Counted from the stretch's first letter, positions 37,564-44,393 are shown. The stretch: DNA of 64,000 nucleotides from Serratia sp. PL17 (GCF_017832355.1 NZ_JAFIBY010000012.1:40765-104764); one strand, 5' to 3'. Program-made: numbers and translations. Notes: generated from the letters alone by a model not told the origin.

Positions 37564-37986
37564 ATGCGTTATACAGTTTATGTGGAATATCGGAACGGCG
37601 CGATCAACACGCCAGCCCACTCTGGCGTTAAGGAAGTTGCGTATCGGAATTTTGTTGAGTTAGTCGCAGATAAAGATCTCCTGCTCACGGCAGCCGCCTG
37701 CGTTATCAAATCCTCCACCAGCGAGATACTTCGCTTTGACTTACGCACGGCCCAACCAATACCGGAATTTAAAGATATCCAATGGCCTCGGCGTGGTGCT
37801 CGTCGCCAGGTTAAAAATGGAAAGACGGTATCAGCATTTTTAGCTTCAAATGAAGAGGACTTTTTGAAGTCGTTAGGAGAGGGAAGTCTCACACACGGTA
37901 TCCGTAAAGCGGTTTCGATGTTAAACCTACTCGAACAGGAAAAATTGAAGGCTCTCAAAGAAAGAGCGACCAACGCAACAGCATAA
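37564..37986 (+). CDS. 140-residue protein of unknown function under the palindromic operator
   Basis: Begins MRYTVYVEYRNGA, with beta strands first and then a helical C-terminus (IRKAVSMLNLLEQEKLKALK). A basic WPRRGARRQVKNG stretch sits near residue 78. It lies between the capsid operon and the plasmid core, and is transcribed on its own with operator upstream and a strong terminator downstream. The basic segment hints at nucleic-acid binding. Not recognised. Confidence 0.7.
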   Translation: MRYTVYVEYRNGAINTPAHSGVKEVAYRNFVELVADKDLLLTAAACVIKSSTSEILRFDLRTAQPIPEFKDIQWPRRGARRQVKNGKTVSAFLASNEEDFLKSLGEGSLTHGIRKAVSMLNLLEQEKLKALKERATNATA

Positions 37987-37998
37987 CACCCGCTTAAT

Positions 37999-38020
37999 GC
38001 CCCTTATTGGGGCTTTTTTT
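37999..38020 (+). terminator. strong rho-independent terminator
   Basis: GCCCC-TTATT-GGGGC followed by seven T, 13 bp after the 140-aa gene's stop. Confidence 0.92.
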
Positions 38021-38285
38021 ATAACTTGGCGTGCTCAGTTCGTTGCAGGTGGAGTTGTAACACTTCTTCAGCAAACTGATCGTCAACGATATAAAAATAA
38101 CACTCAGGGACGTTTAACACTTTAGCGAACAGGCACATTGTCTCGAAGACAGGTCTATATGCTCCAGTCTCATACGATGAGATACGGCCGCGTGCCGTGC
38201 TTTCGTCAATGCCGGCTAAAACGCCGAGTTGCTCTTGTGTAAGCCCGGCGCGGGTTCGCGCAGATTTCAGCCGTTTAGTGATCAT
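38019..38285 (-). CDS. XRE-family helix-turn-helix regulator
   Basis: An 88-residue protein from ATG 38285 (MITKRLKSARTRAGLTQEQL), with a Cro/C1-type HTH at residues 5-60 (LTQEQLGVLAGIDESTARGR, ISSYETGAYRPV). The C-terminus is short and leucine-rich. Divergent from the putative promoter at 38305 and small RNA. Likely represses its own region. It may control the neighbouring plasmid replication or lysogeny genes. A 17-residue longer version from 38336 would include the divergent promoter, so the shorter start is preferred. Confidence 0.8.
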   Translation of the reverse strand: MITKRLKSARTRAGLTQEQLGVLAGIDESTARGRISSYETGAYRPVFETMCLFAKVLNVPECYFYIVDDQFAEEVLQLHLQRTEHAKL

Positions 38286-38304
38286 ATTATTGCCGTCATA
38301 TTGA

Positions 38305-38333
38305 TTGACGACATGTGTAACATTGCATAACAT
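38305..38333 (+). promoter_or_regulatory. sigma70-like promoter divergent from the XRE gene
   Basis: TTGACG at 38305, 17-bp spacer, TAACAT at 38328. Start expected near 38340. It would drive the short transcript ending at the terminator at 38390-38418. Confidence 0.5.
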
Positions 38334-38339
38334 CAACGT

Positions 38340-38418
38340 TGTTCAGAATTACAGAACATCATAAAGACCACGAAGCAACACCTGGGAAAGGCCGATCAAT
38401 TGATCGGCCATTTTTTTT
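38340..38418 (+). ncRNA. candidate small RNA of about 80 nt
   Basis: Begins about 7 nt after the -10 at 38328 and ends in a perfect 20-bp palindromic hairpin (GGCCGATCAATTGATCGGCC, 38390-38409) followed by eight T. No ribosome site or credible reading frame lies inside. Location beside the replication control region suggests a copy-number or immunity antisense RNA; no complementary target was identified. Confidence 0.45.
38390..38418 (+). terminator. perfect palindromic terminator
   Basis: Ten base pairs, no loop mismatch, followed by TTTTTTTT at 38411-38418. Confidence 0.92.
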
Positions 38419-38525
38419 AATGGACTATCGGTTATGGGGATTTGGTGTAGGTAAGCCTGTTGTATATGTGGTTAGAAACGGGAAAAAGCTGCATGCATCA
38501 ATACTACCAAATGGAGGTTAATATT

Positions 38526-38819
38526 TTGAATAATAATCAATTATTCGGCTTAGTGATAGTAAAGAGGCCCGTGACGTATCCTACGGATCAGCCGAGAGCA
38601 ACCGAAGTGGGTAAAGAGATCTCGAAACAGCTAAGTAACCATGATGTTATATCGGCTATACACAGACATTTCATTAATCCTCGTTCCTGCGATTGCATCC
38701 TGACTTTGTTGCTACTTCTGACGATTGAGCGTCCTGAAATGAAGCTTGCTGAGTTGGGTTCAGCTGTAGAGTTGATTGGAGATGTCGTTAATGAGTTGAA
38801 TTTGTTAGGCGTGAATTGA
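38526..38819 (+). CDS. 97-residue protein of unknown function upstream of oriR
   Basis: TTG start at 38526 chosen because GGAGG lies 8 nt upstream; the ORF begins NNNQLFGLVIVKRPVTYP. Contains PRSCDCILTLLLLLTIERP near residue 55, a hydrophobic helix, and a CDC pair. Ends just before the origin. It replaces the position where P1 has parAB. Function unknown. Confidence 0.6.
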   Translation: MNNNQLFGLVIVKRPVTYPTDQPRATEVGKEISKQLSNHDVISAIHRHFINPRSCDCILTLLLLLTIERPEMKLAELGSAVELIGDVVNELNLLGVN

Positions 38820-38879
38820 ATGGGTAAAAAAGAGGCAAGTGGTGATAACCGGTCATCAATTCGAGCGAAGAAGTAAAAG

Positions 38880-39094
38880 TTATCCACATATCAACTGAGT
38901 AGATCCAATAAATTAACCATTAGATCCAGAAATAACCTAAAAGATCCCGGAACCCTTTAAGCCAGTCATGACGCGGCCTGTAGCCCTGTTCGTGTGTTTA
39001 TAAACTGGAAAAGTGTGTTTATAAACTGGATATCTGTGTTTGCTTACTGGATAAATGTGTTTGCAAACTGGATTAAGTGTGTTTATAAACTGGA
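38880..39094. other. oriR: plasmid origin oriR with DnaA box, GATC heptamers and five iterons
   Basis: A consensus DnaA box TTATCCACA (38880-38888) is followed by AGATCCA heptamers at 38901 and 38922 and AGATCCC at 38942 in AT-rich DNA. P1 oriR has tandem AGATCCA repeats methylated by Dam. Then come five iterons of TGTGTTTATAAACTGGA type at 38993, 39014, 39035, 39056 and 39078, spaced 21-22 bp (two helical turns). RepA should bind the iterons and open the AT-rich, GATC-bearing segment. Confidence 0.88.
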
Positions 39095-39143
39095 AAAAGG
39101 ATCTTTTTGTCCACATAACTCAGGCCATCAAAAGAAACCAATT

Positions 39144-40043
39144 ATGACTATGAAAAACAACGTATTAAGTCTTATTGATGTACTGGCGTCGAAAGGTGAA
39201 AAAAAACTTACCCCCAACTCCAACAGCACTGTTCAGCCCGTTGCGTTAATGCGGCTCGGCCTGTTCGTGCCAAGTCTGAAACGCAAGGGGAAGAACGTTG
39301 AGAGCGTCACCATAGATGCGTCTGAGGAGCTGTCTAAGCTCGAAATAGCACAGGCTGAGGGCTATTCGAACATTACGATAAGCGGCCCTCGGCTGTCTAT
39401 GGAGACGGATTTCAAGGTTTGGGTCGCAGTCATTTTATCTTTTTCAAAGTACGGCCGAGACACCAACACGATCGAATTACCGTTTTCTGAGTTTGCGAGC
39501 TTTGCCGGTTACCCGGACAAGGAAAAAACTCGTGTCCTGCGCGAACGTATCTCCGGTTCACTAACCCGGATTCGTAGCACCACGCTGAGCCTTTCCTCTA
39601 AAAACAAGGATAAGCTTAGTGTTACAGGCCTTCTCCAAAAAGGGAACTGGGATGTGAAGGCTGACGTTATCAAACTAACAGCTGACGAATCATTATGGGA
39701 GCTTTACCAGGTAGATAACCAGGTTCTTCTCCAAATGTTCGTGTTGAGAAAGTTGGCAAATAAAGGGACTGCGCAAGCGCTTTACACTTTCATTGAAAGC
39801 CTTCCACGCAAACCTATCCCATTGTCTTTTGAAAGAATTAAGCAGCGTCTGGTGCTGACATCGCCGCAGAACCAGCAAAACCGAATTATCAAGAAGGCTG
39901 TCGAGGAGTTGATCGAGACAGGCTATCTCGATGCAACCATACAAAAGCGCGATAAGGATTGGCACGTGCTTATCCACGGACGCAATCCAAAATGTCACCT
40001 ACCGGTTGGCGCCAGCTTAATTGAAGGTTTGGACGACGATTAA
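39144..40043 (+). CDS. repA: RepA plasmid replication initiator (Rep_3, P1 RepA / RepFIB type)
   Basis: A 299-residue protein from ATG 39144. The frame is open further upstream, but that would read through the iterons. Closely resembles P1 RepA and RepFIB RepA along its length: NSTVQPVALMRLGLFVPSL, SGPRLSMETDFKVWVAV, QALYTFIESLPRKPIPLSF, QNRIIKKAVEELIETGYLD. It has the two winged-helix domains of Rep_3 initiators, which bind iterons as monomers and repress their own promoter as dimers. Flanked by five iterons upstream and six downstream (incC and incA in P1 terms), so copy number is probably set by iteron titration and handcuffing. Confidence 0.96.
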   Translation: MTMKNNVLSLIDVLASKGEKKLTPNSNSTVQPVALMRLGLFVPSLKRKGKNVESVTIDASEELSKLEIAQAEGYSNITISGPRLSMETDFKVWVAVILSFSKYGRDTNTIELPFSEFASFAGYPDKEKTRVLRERISGSLTRIRSTTLSLSSKNKDKLSVTGLLQKGNWDVKADVIKLTADESLWELYQVDNQVLLQMFVLRKLANKGTAQALYTFIESLPRKPIPLSFERIKQRLVLTSPQNQQNRIIKKAVEELIETGYLDATIQKRDKDWHVLIHGRNPKCHLPVGASLIEGLDDD

Positions 40044-40046
40044 ATT

Positions 40047-40302
40047 TGTGTTTGAAAACTGGAAACACAGATAAGCAATCCCAAAAATGTGTTTGCTTAC
40101 TGGATAGCATGAGTCATTTCTGAAGTGCTTGGGGTTAGAACCTGCCTTTTATCCAGTTTACAAACACATTTTGCCCGTTATGGGCGCCATCCGACATAAT
40201 TTATCCAGTTTATAAACACACCGCCTGCTTCTAACGGTTATGTATCCAGTTTGCATACACACTCTTTCTCTGCCCTCGTAATCCATCCCGTTTATAAACA
40301 CA
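40047..40302. repeat. downstream iteron array (incA-like), six copies in two orientations
   Basis: Direct copies TGTGTTTGAAAACTGGA (40047-40063) and TGTGTTTGCTTACTGGA (40088-40104), then inverted copies at 40152-40168, 40204-40220, 40245-40261 and 40286-40302 (the last with CCCG for CCAG). The 41- and 52-bp spacings equal four or five helical turns. Likely titrates RepA and restrains copy number. Confidence 0.9.
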
Positions 40303-40313
40303 TTTCCACAAAT

Positions 40314-40342
40314 CCACTATTCATACATGATATGATTAATGC
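40314..40342 (+). repeat. dispersed ATACATAATATG-type site, copy 3
   Basis: CCACTATTCATACATGATAT, then GATTAATGCC; about 26 of 29 positions match copy 1. TATGAT at 40331 could be the -10 of the next gene (ATG 40368). Confidence 0.55.
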
Positions 40343-40367
40343 CTCTCCACCAGCATGAGCTGTACAC

Positions 40368-40652
40368 ATGAGATTATCGGCAATTCAAAAAGATACCCTG
40401 TTTCTTCTGCATGCTTTTCGGCTAAAAGGCCGCGCCGGCGGTATCCGTCAAACAGCATTGTTTAACATCGTCAGATCGAACCGTTCGGAAGAGCTTTACC
40501 CCAATAACTACAGCCTATCGTGTCGAACGATGGCAAAAAATGGGCTAGTAATCCTTGAAAGGGATGAGAGTCTACGTCTGTATCTGACTCTGACTGAGTT
40601 AGGCTCTAAAGTTGCTGAGACTATCTACAACGAAAGGGTTGCATACGGATAA
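40368..40652 (+). CDS. winged-helix regulator-like protein
   Basis: A 94-residue protein with a classic winged-helix layout: IQKDTLFLLHAFRLKG, then SNRSEELYPNNYSLSCRTM (recognition region), GLVILERDESLRLYLTLTE (wing) and LGSKVAETIY. Probably a transcriptional regulator of the plasmid core or of the neighbouring toxin-antitoxin genes. Its stop codon overlaps the first of two palindromes that precede tacA. Family not recognised in detail. Confidence 0.65.
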   Translation: MRLSAIQKDTLFLLHAFRLKGRAGGIRQTALFNIVRSNRSEELYPNNYSLSCRTMAKNGLVILERDESLRLYLTLTELGSKVAETIYNERVAYG

Positions 40653-40721
40653 TAGCCGTACACATTGACGGTTGTGGCGAGGATGTGTACTATTGCATTG
40701 TAGTACGGATGATATCCGTAC
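40644..40721. promoter_or_regulatory. paired palindromic operators before the TacAT module
   Basis: TACGGATAATAGCCGTA (40644-40660, imperfect) and GTACGGATGATATCCGTAC (40703-40721, perfect 8-bp arms), 59 bp apart. The core TACGGAT/ATCCGTA is shared. Typical placement for autoregulation by an antitoxin-toxin complex. Confidence 0.65.
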
Positions 40722-40779
40722 CAACTAACGCGTATGCGAACATCAATTTAAATAGAAATTTATCCTGGAGAATCCAATT

Positions 40780-40845
40780 ATGTCGCTTAAAAAAATACAA
40801 AATTTAAACAATTTCAAAGGAATACCTTTTACTGGAAAAAGGTAA
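40780..40845 (+). CDS. 21-residue leader peptide before tacA
   Basis: ATG with GGAG 8 nt upstream; MSLKKIQNLNNFKGIPFTGK plus R, then stop. It ends 47 bp before the TacA start. Basic and short; may be a translation-coupled leader or the remains of a longer antitoxin N-terminus. Confidence 0.35.
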   Translation: MSLKKIQNLNNFKGIPFTGKR

Positions 40846-40892
40846 CTTTGCCTAACATAGGAGATTTTAAGGGAAAAAATAGAGAGGTAACT

Positions 40893-41216
40893 ATGACTAC
40901 TGTAACCCAAATGTCTGTGGATGCGGTTAAAGGTTTCAAAAATGCAAGAGTCGAGTTGAAGACTACTGCCAATCTGAAAGATGTACTTCGTGAAGCGGCG
41001 GCTGTCGCTGGTTTAGATTTGACTGCATTTATACTGAATGCGGCTTTAGAGAGAGCTGAAAGCGTACTGGATAACCAGCGTCGCCGTGAGCTATCAGAAG
41101 AGTCGTGGCACCAGTTGAATCAGCTCCTATCTGAACCGGCCGCACCAACGCTTGCCCTGCAAGCCTTGATGAGGAGGAAAAATCATGGGGACTTGGAACA
41201 CCAGCAATGTAAGTAG
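40893..41216 (+). CDS. tacA: TacA-like antitoxin (DUF1778, ribbon-helix-helix)
   Basis: A 107-residue protein from ATG 40893 with GAGAGG upstream. It contains ARVELKTTANLKDVLREAAA and GLDLTAFILNAALERAESVL, the DUF1778 ribbon-helix-helix pattern. A C-terminal extension follows that would wrap the toxin. Overlaps the toxin gene by 32 bp, as is usual for acetyltransferase TA pairs. It should neutralise TacT and repress the operon through the palindromes upstream. Confidence 0.85.
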   Translation: MTTVTQMSVDAVKGFKNARVELKTTANLKDVLREAAAVAGLDLTAFILNAALERAESVLDNQRRRELSEESWHQLNQLLSEPAAPTLALQALMRRKNHGDLEHQQCK

Positions 41217-41730
41217 TTCAGCAGTAATGGCCTGTACTTATCAGGCGGATATCACGTATCCCGGCCAGAAGAAATTTGACTGTGGAAACGACGTTGTGAA
41301 CAGTTTTGTTCGTAATTCCCTAAAGAAAAGCGTTGCTGATGGGAATTGTGCTGCAAAATCTCTAATCGATGCGAAAACTGGCGAACTGATAGGGGTATGC
41401 AGCTTTACTGCATACAGCCTAGCCAAACAGGCATTGAACGGGGTGATCACAGGCTCTCTTCCTCGAGAAGTTGGGGCTGTGAGATTGGTAATGCTTGGGG
41501 TAGCCACTAAGTATCAAAAACAAGGCTACGGTCTGGATCTGTTACGCGACTTCTTCGAGCAGGTAAAGATTATCCACCAGGCGTTGCCTGTCAAAGGTGT
41601 CTATCTTGATGCCGACCCAAGCGTAGTGAGTTTCTATGCTCGCCTTGGGTTTGTTCAACTGAATATGCCACCAAATAGCTTTGGGGCTGTGCCGATGTTC
41701 TTGGCGATTCAGCATATCTTAGCGGCTTAG
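41185..41730 (+). CDS. tacT: TacT-like GNAT acetyltransferase toxin
   Basis: A 181-residue GNAT protein with strong GGAGG ribosome site. Acetyl-CoA loop QKQGYG (residues 111-116), preceding VRLVMLGVA strand, and SFYARLGF with the catalytic-type Tyr 151. TacT toxins acetylate the amino acid on charged tRNAs and stop translation; here the module should stabilise the plasmid by post-segregational killing. Followed by a terminator. Confidence 0.88.
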   Translation: MGTWNTSNVSSSAVMACTYQADITYPGQKKFDCGNDVVNSFVRNSLKKSVADGNCAAKSLIDAKTGELIGVCSFTAYSLAKQALNGVITGSLPREVGAVRLVMLGVATKYQKQGYGLDLLRDFFEQVKIIHQALPVKGVYLDADPSVVSFYARLGFVQLNMPPNSFGAVPMFLAIQHILAA

Positions 41731-41745
41731 CACGCTAAAAATTAG

Positions 41746-41770
41746 AAGCCCTGCCTATAAGGCGGGGCTT
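41746..41770 (+). terminator. terminator after tacT
   Basis: AAGCCCTGCC-TATAA-GGCGGGGCTT with one mismatch, then TTCGTG. Lies between convergent tacT and Rz1. Confidence 0.7.
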
Positions 41771-41809
41771 TCGTGTATTTAGTCCCTTGGAATTCAGGTT
41801 GTTACCTTG

Positions 41810-42121
41810 TCACTTTTCACTGGCCCCATTCACTTGGTTAACCGTTAGGTTATGATTATTGGTTTTAGCCAAGCTTGCGAGTACCAAAGGTAGAAACACC
41901 ATCGGGTAATCTCCGTACTTAGTTATAAGTTCCTCTGGCAACAGGCACATTTCCGCTGGAAGTATTGGCTTGCTGTGTTTCTCCTTCAGCACTGTATCTG
42001 GCATTGAAGGACTTGATGCTTTCGCTGTGCAGCCGGATAGCAGCATCAGGGAGAGGCTGAGTAGAGCAAGGATCATTGGCCATTGCTTCAGTGAGTTTGT
42101 GTTGTAGTTCTGCGTTCTCAC
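41810..42121 (-). CDS. Rz1-like outer-membrane spanin lipoprotein
   Basis: Embedded in the +1 frame of the Rz gene's 3' end and extending beyond it, the classic Rz/Rz1 arrangement. Signal peptide with lipobox LLSGC (Cys 31); mature part is short, with Pro residues and a conserved-looking EMCLLPEELI. The GTG start at 42121 has no ribosome site; ATG at 42073 would give a more typical short signal. With Rz it fuses inner and outer membranes in the last lysis step. Confidence 0.78.
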   Translation of the reverse strand: MRTQNYNTNSLKQWPMILALLSLSLMLLSGCTAKASSPSMPDTVLKEKHSKPILPAEMCLLPEELITKYGDYPMVFLPLVLASLAKTNNHNLTVNQVNGASEK

Positions 42122-42443
42122 GTTTGAATACCTCTAATTCTTTGGCTTCTTGAAGGTGTTTGTTGTTGAGTTGAACCAGACGGCGCTCTGCGTCATCTCG
42201 CTCCTCTGCTGTTTGAGCCAATGACAGACTCAGGTTTTTATTTAGTCCATTGGCTTCCTTTAGCTTTTGACTTGCTGTTTCTATCGCGGATGCCTGGCTC
42301 GTAAATTTCTCCTGTATGACTGTATAAGCAAGCCACCCCCCTCCAATGATAAGTAGCCCCGCACCACCGATTAACGCCGCTTGACGGATATTGGGTATTT
42401 TCAAAAAGCTAAAGGCCTCGAATAACAGGGATAGGGGGAACAT
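41919..42443 (-). CDS. Rz-like inner-membrane spanin
   Basis: A 174-residue protein: transmembrane segment at about 21-42 (ALIGGAGLLIIGGGWLAYTV), then a periplasmic coiled coil (residues 47-118, ETASQKLKEANGLNKNLSLS, ERDDAERRLVQLNNKHLQEA). Starts at the stop of the preceding 259-aa gene. The last lysis protein before Rz1 in the operon. Confidence 0.85.
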   Translation of the reverse strand: MFPLSLLFEAFSFLKIPNIRQAALIGGAGLLIIGGGWLAYTVIQEKFTSQASAIETASQKLKEANGLNKNLSLSLAQTAEERDDAERRLVQLNNKHLQEAKELEVFKRENAELQHKLTEAMANDPCSTQPLPDAAIRLHSESIKSFNARYSAEGETQQANTSSGNVPVARGTYN

Positions 42444-43222
42444 TACTTTTCTCCAAATAGGGCATTAATAACGCTGGTGGGCGTGATCGCCGTTATGGCT
42501 CCATGCATAGGTGAACGCATGCCCATTGAGTCCAGAACTGCAATCCCTACGGCGTTTTTGAACGCCTTAGCCGCCAGGGCAACAGAAGTAACGCCATCAG
42601 CTGTTAATTTACTTACTGCCTCATAAGCTCCTGTAAGCCCGCTGGTGGCGTTTTTCATGTCACCGCATGCGGTGATTAATCTTTTAACCAATTCATCGCT
42701 TAGCGTTGGTGCTGGTGGCGCCGTTGGTGCATTTGCCCCACTAGCCGGCGGCGGGATGTTCAGGATTTTGTTAATGTCGTTCATTACTTTGATCACGGGT
42801 TGCGGATTTACTTTCGTCACTGCGTTTGACATCGCCTTGACGATTACCGTGTCGGCAAGTGCTGTTACCAGCGCGGGTGCCGAGCCGGCCGGCTTGCTTT
42901 CTCCCTTTAGGTAACAATCCCAACCAATATTTACGGTGATCAGCTCCGACGGTGATTGGTAGGTGGCGAAGGCGGCTACAAAACCCCGTCCGCTCGATTC
43001 GGCAGACTCCAGCGCCCTGGCTACTTCTTTAATTTGGCCGATCGGTGCTGAGATACTCGCGGGATAAGCGATACCAGGGAGCAGTAAAGCCAGCAGAGAA
43101 TCGGCTTTATCCTTCGACTGATCGCTTACTGCTGTAGCCAGGGTTACTGAGGCGGCCGGTGTGAAGCCTGATTTATTTAGCTCTCGGAAAGCATTGACCT
43201 GTTTCGGGTTATCCAACATCAA
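42443..43222 (-). CDS. 259-residue protein following the PAAR gene
   Basis: Overlaps the PAAR gene's end by 4 bp. Helical, Ala-rich and without cysteine clusters or signal peptide. A Pro-rich hinge (NIPPPASGANAPTAPPAPTL) at 153-172 separates two domains. In the late operon between PAAR and spanin genes. Could be a spike-associated or injected protein; alternatively a lysis accessory. Not recognised. Confidence 0.6.
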   Translation of the reverse strand: MMLDNPKQVNAFRELNKSGFTPAASVTLATAVSDQSKDKADSLLALLLPGIAYPASISAPIGQIKEVARALESAESSGRGFVAAFATYQSPSELITVNIGWDCYLKGESKPAGSAPALVTALADTVIVKAMSNAVTKVNPQPVIKVMNDINKILNIPPPASGANAPTAPPAPTLSDELVKRLITACGDMKNATSGLTGAYEAVSKLTADGVTSVALAAKAFKNAVGIAVLDSMGMRSPMHGAITAITPTSVINALFGEK

Positions 43223-43503
43223 GCCACCTCCACCAGCGGGTCACCGGATGCTACGACGGAGCCACAAGAAACAGGATCGTCTTTGCAGACGATCCCTTTA
43301 CCATTGACGGTTATCCAAGGCCGGGTTGAAACCGCAGTGCCGCTATGCACTGTGTTACCGTCTGTGTGTTCGCTAAAGGCGCTACCATCGACCATTACCG
43401 GTATACCGTTGATAGTAACCAAAGGGTCACCGTCGACACATGGGCGAGGGGGGAAACCCTCGTGTCCAGAGCAAACAGCCCCTTTGACAGAGATATTTGC
43501 CAT
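43219..43503 (-). CDS. PAAR-motif tail spike tip protein
   Basis: A 94-residue PAAR-type protein with repeated G-D/S-P and H residues (CVDGDPLVTINGIPVMVDGS, GTAVSTRPWITVNGKGIV, VASGDPLVEVA). These build the cone that sharpens the central spike of contractile tails. Its partner spike protein (gp5/gpV type) is encoded far away at 50601. Overlaps both neighbours by 1-4 bp. Confidence 0.88.
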   Translation of the reverse strand: MANISVKGAVCSGHEGFPPRPCVDGDPLVTINGIPVMVDGSAFSEHTDGNTVHSGTAVSTRPWITVNGKGIVCKDDPVSCGSVVASGDPLVEVA

Positions 43504-44183
43504 TAACGGAACACCCCTTCCAATCTGGCCTGAAAATCCTCTTCTGTTTCTTCAGGCTTGCGCAGTGAGCTGATATTGAAGCGTGACTTCACTAATGACG
43601 ATTTCAACGTTGAGTGGTGCATTACCTGGTACTGCTCGCTGGTGGCTAATTCATAGCACAATGGCTTTTCGCCATTCATTACCAAAGGCTCATCGCAAAT
43701 GAGGATCGTATCAGGGTTAATCGCAGCTGCTGACTGTTGCCAATCCTGGGTTGAGGCGAATGGCGCCAAACCCTCGATGATGATATCGATCGGTAACTCA
43801 GCCCTTAGCGCTACGAAATCTGGAGTGAAAGCGCTATGGTCAACGAATTCGACAAACGTGCGGGCTTCATGGCGCTGATAAATGCGATTACCAGTAATTA
43901 CGAGGGGCTGATCGCGGGGGAGCATTTCGTTAACCGCTGAAATGACGAATGGGGCGTATTTTGCGGCGTTTTGGCTAACTACGAGTGTTGATCGACGCTT
44001 ATCGATCAGGTTAGCCACTGCAATGTTCGTGACGTTATTCGTTAAGCCACACACGGGGCCGGCAAGCAGCATTAAGCGCTTATCTTTGCCGGGGGCGAAG
44101 AAGGCATCGACCGTATCCTGCTGTTGAGACGTGAGTTTCACCATGAGGTGAGGATTTGAAAAAATACCGGAGCTAATTGCCAT
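43503..44183 (-). CDS. 226-residue protein with a degenerate P-loop-like fold
   Basis: First gene of the PAAR-spanin operon. The order of strands resembles a RecA/terminase-type ATPase: RLMLLAGPVCGLTNNVT (residues 36-52, in the Walker A position but without the Lys), STLVVSQNAAKYAPFV, IIIEGLAPFA, and ILICDEP (161-167, Walker B-like). If so, ATP hydrolysis has been lost or the similarity is chance. AACTCA elements lie upstream at 44205 and 44247. It could be a structural or chaperone derivative. Confidence 0.55.
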   Translation of the reverse strand: MAISSGIFSNPHLMVKLTSQQQDTVDAFFAPGKDKRLMLLAGPVCGLTNNVTNIAVANLIDKRRSTLVVSQNAAKYAPFVISAVNEMLPRDQPLVITGNRIYQRHEARTFVEFVDHSAFTPDFVALRAELPIDIIIEGLAPFASTQDWQQSAAAINPDTILICDEPLVMNGEKPLCYELATSEQYQVMHHSTLKSSLVKSRFNISSLRKPEETEEDFQARLEGVFR

Positions 44184-44201
44184 TGCTTATACCTCTCAGC
44201 T

Positions 44202-44257
44202 AAAGCGTGAAATGAGTTTGAATGGATGAAGGGAGGGCTAACCGTATCCGAACTGAG
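44202..44257 (-). promoter_or_regulatory. AACTCA elements before the PAAR-spanin operon
   Basis: Minus strand AACTCAGTTCGG (near 44247) and AACTCATTTCACG (near 44205), close variants of the AACTCACTTCGG element, 20-70 bp before ATG 44183. Confidence 0.4.
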
Positions 44258-44393
44258 TTTTCATTCTTTAGCGGAAGATCGGGTGAAGTTTGGGCTAATG
44301 GCCGTCCTGGCCTTTATGCCTGGCAAATTAGACACGTACAATGGCTTCGCCGGCGGCACGTAGCCGCCATAATCGAAGGAAAAGGGAATTAGT

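Noticed and set aside
38994..39143. N-terminal extension of RepA through the iterons
   Set aside because: The repeated FINWKSV-type peptide simply translates the iterons; conserved RepA similarity starts after ATG 39144.
38993..40302. Repeat array resembling CRISPR
   Set aside because: Repeats are 17 bp, in both orientations, with uniform helical spacing and flank a Rep_3 gene; no cas genes. They are iterons.
42088..42098. Another AACTCAC match
   Set aside because: It lies inside the Rz/Rz1 coding overlap with no operon start nearby, so is probably chance.
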